Assembly: GCA_035552735.1 (NCBI GenBank) | Contig: DASZKX010000419.1 | Span: 1 to 9,352 of the forward strand | Direction of reading: 5' to 3' | Source: VAZQ01 sp035552735 | GTDB taxonomy: Bacteria > Pseudomonadota > Alphaproteobacteria > Rhizobiales > Xanthobacteraceae | DNA: 9,352 nt | Shown: positions 5,520-9,352 of the stretch, piece after piece | Position numbering within the stretch: the first letter of the stretch is position 1 | Layout: the number at the start of each line of letters is the position of its first letter | The notes under the pieces: generated by a model | What the model saw: the letters and a program-made list of their open reading frames with translations, nothing else | Told to the model about the DNA's origin: nothing | The model's database searches: none | Made by a program: the position numbers and the translations under genes

Positions 5520-6833
5520 GTGGCCGTTAGAACCGCAGAGAAGCCGACCACCAAGTATCCCCTCGGCGCCCTGGTGGCCGAGGGCAAGACCAAGCGGATT
5601 CATGACGCCCAGGGCGGCTCCGGTCTGGTGACGGTGATATCCAAGGACGACATCACGGCCGGCGACGGCGCCAAGCACGACGTCATTCCGGACAAGGGCC
5701 GGCTCGCCAATGGTACTACCTGCAACGTCTTCCGTCTGCTGAAGGCCTGCGGCTTGCCGGTCGCCTTCGAGCTGCAGGACAGCCCGACCTCCTTCGTGGC
5801 GCCGGGTTGCCGGATGCTCCCCTACGAGGTGGTGGTGCGGCGCGAGGCGCACGGCTCCTATCTCAAGCGTAATCCGCACTTCGCGAAAGGGCAGCTGTTC
5901 CCGCAGCTGGTGGTCGAGTTTTTTCTCAAGACCAAGGACAGGAGCTGGAACGGACAGCCGCTCGTCTGCGACGATCCGCTGATGCTTCGCTCGAAGGCGG
6001 ATGCGAAGATTCGGCTGCTCAATCCGGCGAAGCCGATCCACGGCCAGGAACCGTTCCTGATCCTGGCCGAATCGGACGTCTTCAGCCAGGCGGATGAATC
6101 CGAGCTTTTCCCCGAGATGGAGCGCATCGCCCGGCATACCTTCCTGGTGCTCGAGAAGGCCTGGCAGCTCGAAGGCGGGACGCTGGTCGATCTCAAGGTC
6201 GAGTTCGGCTTCGACCACAAGGGCAACCTGCTGCTGGCCGACGTCATCGACAATGATTCCTGGCGCGTGGTCGAAAGCGGCTCCTACATCGACAAGCAGG
6301 TCTATCGCGACGGCGGTGCGCTCGACGACGTGGCCGCCAAGTACCGGCAGGTCGCCGAGATCACCGGCCGCTTCGCGCTGCCGCGTCAGCGCATCATCCT
6401 GTGGCGCGGCTCGACCTCGGACAAGACCGAAAGCTTCTCCGATGCGCTGGGCGACCTCGCGGACCTGATGACGGTGGTCACCTGCTCGGTGCACAAGCAG
6501 CCGGTGGCGGCTGCCGGCATTCTCCACCGCATGGCGCATGAAATCCCGGACTCGGTCGTGATCGCCTATATCGGGCGCTCCAACGGCGCCGGTCCGACGC
6601 TCTCGGCGATCTCGAGCGTTCCGGTGATCACGGTGCCGGCCAGCGTCAAGGACTTCCCCGAGGACGTGTGGTCGTCGTTGCGGGCGCCGAGCAATGTGCC
6701 GGTCATGACGGTCCTGGAGCCCGCCAACGCGGTCCTCGCCGCCATCCAGATCCTCTCCGCCCGCAACCCCCGCCTCTACGCCCATGTGCGCGGCGAGATC
6801 GAGAACCGGACCGTCAACACCATACAGATCTGA
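5520..6833 (+). CDS. purC: Bifunctional SAICAR synthetase / class II AIR carboxylase (PAICS-like PurC-PurE fusion)
   Basis: A 437-residue fusion protein for two successive steps of purine synthesis: AIR plus CO2 to CAIR, then CAIR plus aspartate plus ATP to SAICAR. Residues about 13-285 are SAICAR synthetase: EGKTKRI (21-27), SKDDITAGDGAKHD (41-54), VRREAHGSYLKRNP (106-119), TLVDLKVEFG (221-230), LADVIDNDSWR (239-249) and DKQVYRD (258-264). Residues about 290-437 are a PurE domain: RGSTSD (296-301), SVHK (323-326), GRSNG (352-356) and DVWSSLR. GRSNG and HK mark the class II, animal-like PurE that needs no PurK. Order, length and motifs match animal PAICS (425 residues in human). Compared with it there is an insert of about 20 residues near 155-183, and positions next to the PurE motifs differ (MGSTSD to RGSTSD, SAHK to SVHK), so carboxylase activity is likely but not certain. 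The gene stands alone between a palindromic repeat and an ABC transporter. Confidence 0.93.
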   Translation: MAVRTAEKPTTKYPLGALVAEGKTKRIHDAQGGSGLVTVISKDDITAGDGAKHDVIPDKGRLANGTTCNVFRLLKACGLPVAFELQDSPTSFVAPGCRMLPYEVVVRREAHGSYLKRNPHFAKGQLFPQLVVEFFLKTKDRSWNGQPLVCDDPLMLRSKADAKIRLLNPAKPIHGQEPFLILAESDVFSQADESELFPEMERIARHTFLVLEKAWQLEGGTLVDLKVEFGFDHKGNLLLADVIDNDSWRVVESGSYIDKQVYRDGGALDDVAAKYRQVAEITGRFALPRQRIILWRGSTSDKTESFSDALGDLADLMTVVTCSVHKQPVAAAGILHRMAHEIPDSVVIAYIGRSNGAGPTLSAISSVPVITVPASVKDFPEDVWSSLRAPSNVPVMTVLEPANAVLAAIQILSARNPRLYAHVRGEIENRTVNTIQI

Positions 6834-6911
6834 TGGGCTGGTGCGCCGCCTCTCATGCTTGCTGCGATTGCCGAGGGTGCGGCTTCGTGCGAATCCCCCA
6901 TTAGCGTCACA

Positions 6912-6930
6912 ATGCCAAGAGATTGGGCAT
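6912..6930 (+). terminator. Weak hairpin downstream of the purC-purE fusion
   Basis: ATGCCAA at 6912-6918 pairs with TTGGGCAT at 6923-6930 (seven pairs, one bulged G) around a GAGA loop. It lies about 80 bases after the stop and has no following T-tract, so it is at best a weak or factor-assisted terminator. The rest of the 203-base gap (6834-7036) shows nothing I can assign. Confidence 0.2.
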
Positions 6931-7036
6931 CGTCCTTCCGCCGGCTTCCCAAGGATTGAATTCCTCGGATTCACGCCGCTGAAACTTCTCGGCGGTAGCC
7001 TTCGCGGCAGCCGATCCGGCTGGCGCGAGATGCCGC

Positions 7037-7831
7037 ATGTCCACAAATTGCCCCGAATTCCCGCACGCCTTGGAGGTGCGCGCCTTACGAAAGTCGTTCG
7101 AGCGTCCCGCGGTCGATGGTCTCGACCTCACGGTGCGGGCCGGCGAGTTCTACACGCTGCTCGGGCCCAACGGGGCGGGCAAGACCACGACGCTGCGAAT
7201 GGTGGTCGGCCTGCTGCGGCCCGATGCCGGCTCGATTTCCGTGCTCGGCGTGGACGCGCTGGCCGACCCGGTCGCCGCCAAGCAGGTCATGGCCTGGGTT
7301 TCCGACGAGCCGATGATCTACGACAAGCTGACGCCGCTCGAGTATCTCGAATTCGTCGGCGGATTGTGGCGCATCGATGCCGCCGTCGCGCAGGCGCGGG
7401 CGCGCGACCTGCTCGACTGGCTGAGCCTCGCCCCGCATGCCCACCAGCGCTGCGAAGGCTTCTCCAAGGGCATGCGCCAGAAGGTGGCGCTGGCGGGCGC
7501 GCTGGTGCACGAGCCGCGGCTCATCGTTCTCGATGAGCCGTTCACGGGCTTGGACGCCGGCTCCGCCCGTCAGGTCAAGACCGTGCTGCGCGAGCACGTC
7601 CAGGCCGGCCGCACCGTCATCATGACCACCCATATCCTGGAGGTCGCCGAGCGCATGGCCGACCGCATCGGAGTGATCGCGGGCGGCCGGTTGATCGCGC
7701 AAGGCACGCTCGACGATCTGCGCCGGCAAGCCGGCACGCCGGCCGGCGACGGCAGCCAGAGCCTCGAGGATACCTTCCTGGCACTGGTCGCCGACGAGGC
7801 CGCTGCTGCCGAAGCGGCAGCCACGGCGTGA
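7037..7831 (+). CDS. ABC transporter ATP-binding protein
   Basis: A 264-residue ABC ATPase of the ABC-2 (exporter-type) class. Walker A is GPNGAGKT (43-50), the signature is FSKGMRQK (142-149, SKGMR in place of LSGGQ), Walker B is LIVLDEP (162-168, catalytic Glu167), the D-loop is GLDAGS, and the switch histidine is TTH (His199). The Q-loop position reads VSDEP, with Asp90 where Gln is usual. The tail after about 230 is Ala- and Glu-rich. This subunit drives the permease encoded next, whose GTG start overlaps this gene's stop (GTGA). The ATG at 7037 is the first start after an in-frame stop at 6980-6982; no clear ribosome site precedes it, so the start is moderately sure. Substrate is unknown; ATPases with SKGMR signatures usually serve drug, lipid or polymer exporters. 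Confidence 0.92.
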   Translation: MSTNCPEFPHALEVRALRKSFERPAVDGLDLTVRAGEFYTLLGPNGAGKTTTLRMVVGLLRPDAGSISVLGVDALADPVAAKQVMAWVSDEPMIYDKLTPLEYLEFVGGLWRIDAAVAQARARDLLDWLSLAPHAHQRCEGFSKGMRQKVALAGALVHEPRLIVLDEPFTGLDAGSARQVKTVLREHVQAGRTVIMTTHILEVAERMADRIGVIAGGRLIAQGTLDDLRRQAGTPAGDGSQSLEDTFLALVADEAAAAEAAATA

Positions 7832-9352
7832 GCCGGCCCGCCACCATCGCCTGGTTCGCGCGCCATGAGTTGCGCCTGGCATGGCGGGACTGGCTCGCCA
7901 TGATGACGGCCGGCGGCCGTACCCGCGTGCGAACCGTTGCGATCGTGCTGGTCGCGGTGGCCGCGTTCATGCATCTGGTGGCGTACTCCATGGTGTCGCG
8001 TTTCGCCGGCGCGGCGCTCGATCCGGACAAGACCACGCTGGTGGTGGTCACCGGCAGCGCGCTCTTGTCCGGGTCGCTGATGCTGTCGCAGGCGATGGAA
8101 TCGGTGACACGGGCTTTCTATACGCGCTCCGATCTCGACCTCCTGCTGTCCTCTCCGATCGATCCCGCCCGGGCGTTCTCGATACGCATCGCCGCCATCG
8201 CGGTTTCGGTGATGGCCATGGCGACGCTGCTGGCGTCGCCCTTCATCAACGTGCTGGCGGCGCTCGGCGGCGTGCGCTGGCTCCTGGCCTATATCGCGGT
8301 CGCCGCCACGGCGGCGGCGGCGGTCGCGCTCGCGGCCCTCATGACCACGGCACTGTTCCGGATGATCGGCCCCAAGCGCACCCGGCTGGTGGCCCAGATC
8401 GTGGCCGCGGTGATCGGCGCCGGCTTCGTGATCGGCTTGCAGCTCGCCGCCATCGTGTCGCACGGCACCCTGTCGCGGCTCGCCATCCTGGCCTCGGCAC
8501 CGATCGTCAGCATCGCGCCCGACATCGGCAGCTTCGTGTGGTGGCCGGCGCGCGCGCTGCTCGGCAACGTGGCGGCGGTCGCCGGCATGTTGGCTGTCGG
8601 CCTCCTTCTGCTGATCCTGTCCGTCGTATTGGTGGCGCCGCGGTTCGCCGATTGCGCGATCGCGGCCGCCGGCGTCGCTCCGGCGAGCAGTCGGCAGCGC
8701 CGCCATGCGCCACGCTTTCGCGGCGGCTCGCCCAACGCCATGCTGCGCGGAAAGGAATGGACCCTGCTGATGCGCGATCCCTGGCTGGTGTCGCAAACCC
8801 TCATGCAATTGTTGTATCTGCTGCCGCCCGCGTTTCTGCTGTGGCGCGGCTTCGGGGGCGAAGGCGCGAGCCAGGTCCTGTTGGTGCCGGTCCTGGTCAT
8901 GGCGGCCGGACAGCTTGCGGGCGGGCTCGCCTGGCTCGCCATCTCGGGCGAGGACGCCCCCGAGCTGGTCGCGACCGCGCCGCTCACCGCCGGCAATATC
9001 CTGCGCGCCAAGGTCGAGGCCGTCATGGGCTGCATCCTGATGGTCTTTACGCCGTTCATCGTGCCATTGGGGCTGGTCTCGCCCTTTTGCGCGCTGGTTG
9101 CCGGCATCGGGATTGCGATCGCGGCCGCCTCGGCGATCGAGATTCAGCTGTGCTTTCGGGCGCAGGCCAAGCGCAGCCACTTCCGACGGCGGCAGACGTC
9201 GTCGCGAGTGGCGACCTTCGCGGAGGCCTTCGTGTCCATCGCCTGGGCGGCCACGGCGGCCCTCGCCGCCACCGGCACCTCGTTGGCGGCGATGCCGGGG
9301 GCGGTCGCGGTGGGCATCCTGGCGAGCGCCCACCTGTTCAATTCCCACAAGG
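7828..9352 (+). CDS. ABC transporter permease with two similar halves, truncated at window end
   Basis: Translation from GTG at 7828 runs open to the window edge for 508 residues. The start overlaps the ATPase stop by four bases (GTGA). The protein is very hydrophobic, with about ten or more membrane helices; clear ones lie near 36-54, 71-87, 121-147, 151-177, 189-210, 250-270, 323-338, 360-382, 411-428 and 431-448. The two halves look alike: ARHELRLAWRDW (11-22) parallels RGKEWTLLMRDPW (317-329), and SDLDLLLSSPIDPARAFSIR (101-120) parallels EDAPELVATAPLTAGNILRA (385-404). This suggests an internal duplication, so a single chain may supply both transmembrane halves. A charged loop (about 288-316, rich in Arg) joins them. 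The C-terminus lies beyond the window. I do not recognise a characterised relative, and substrate and direction are unknown; ABC-2-type export is inferred from the partner ATPase. Confidence 0.85.
   Translation, partial: MSRPATIAWFARHELRLAWRDWLAMMTAGGRTRVRTVAIVLVAVAAFMHLVAYSMVSRFAGAALDPDKTTLVVVTGSALLSGSLMLSQAMESVTRAFYTRSDLDLLLSSPIDPARAFSIRIAAIAVSVMAMATLLASPFINVLAALGGVRWLLAYIAVAATAAAAVALAALMTTALFRMIGPKRTRLVAQIVAAVIGAGFVIGLQLAAIVSHGTLSRLAILASAPIVSIAPDIGSFVWWPARALLGNVAAVAGMLAVGLLLLILSVVLVAPRFADCAIAAAGVAPASSRQRRHAPRFRGGSPNAMLRGKEWTLLMRDPWLVSQTLMQLLYLLPPAFLLWRGFGGEGASQVLLVPVLVMAAGQLAGGLAWLAISGEDAPELVATAPLTAGNILRAKVEAVMGCILMVFTPFIVPLGLVSPFCALVAGIGIAIAAASAIEIQLCFRAQAKRSHFRRRQTSSRVATFAEAFVSIAWAATAALAATGTSLAAMPGAVAVGILASAHLFNSHK

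Noticed and set aside
6870..6900. A stretch (TTCGTGCGAATCC) resembling a tRNA T-arm.
   Set aside because: The loop and stem spacing do not fit, and no acceptor, D or anticodon arms could be found upstream.
5478..7046. A 522-residue minus-strand frame opposite the purC-purE fusion.
   Set aside because: The plus-strand fusion is conserved throughout, and the antisense product has no recognisable motif.
7570..9348. A 592-residue open frame on the minus strand opposite the permease.
   Set aside because: It is low-complexity (Arg, Gly, His, Gln, Asp-rich) and lies antisense to a well-supported membrane protein joined to its ATPase gene by a GTGA overlap. It is typical of antisense frames in GC-rich DNA.

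Overview
The window is GC-rich and densely coded. Most neighbouring genes overlap by 4 bp (ATGA or GTGA), codon third positions are strongly G/C, and the gene families are typical of soil or plant-associated Alphaproteobacteria (Hyphomicrobiales or Rhodospirillales-like). That assignment rests on recalled family distribution, not on a marker gene. No rRNA, tRNA, CRISPR array, transposase or phage gene was seen. The strong GC bias produces many long open frames opposite real genes, and these are left out.

Left third (1-3224, minus strand): one tightly coupled operon read right to left. It encodes a secreted von Willebrand A protein (DUF1194 type), a membrane-anchored parvulin-type peptidyl-prolyl isomerase, a HupE/UreJ_2-type membrane protein with a large extracytoplasmic N-terminal domain, and a second, classical HupE/UreJ protein cut by the window edge. 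All three junctions are 4-bp ATGA overlaps, so the four proteins are probably made together and act in the envelope. No hydrogenase, urease or cobalamin gene is present to explain two HupE-like proteins.

Centre (3225-5519): a 382-bp divergent intergenic region holds two strong perfect hairpins on either side of a TATAAT box that faces the operon. On the plus strand follows a lone GMC flavoprotein of the gluconate/sugar dehydrogenase large-subunit type with a four-cysteine cluster, but without its usual small subunit or cytochrome partner. After it lies a ~147-bp element bounded by near-perfect 16-bp inverted repeats with nested hairpins. It looks like a non-autonomous palindromic repeat, and its right end may supply the promoter of the next gene.

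Right part (5520-9352, plus strand): a 437-residue fusion of SAICAR synthetase (PurC) with a class II AIR carboxylase (PurE). This is the architecture of animal PAICS and is unusual in a proteobacterium. After a 203-bp gap comes a two-gene ABC transporter: an ATPase and, overlapping by 4 bp, a large permease built from two similar halves and truncated at the window end.

The most notable items are the PAICS-like fusion and the four-gene HupE/VWA/isomerase operon.
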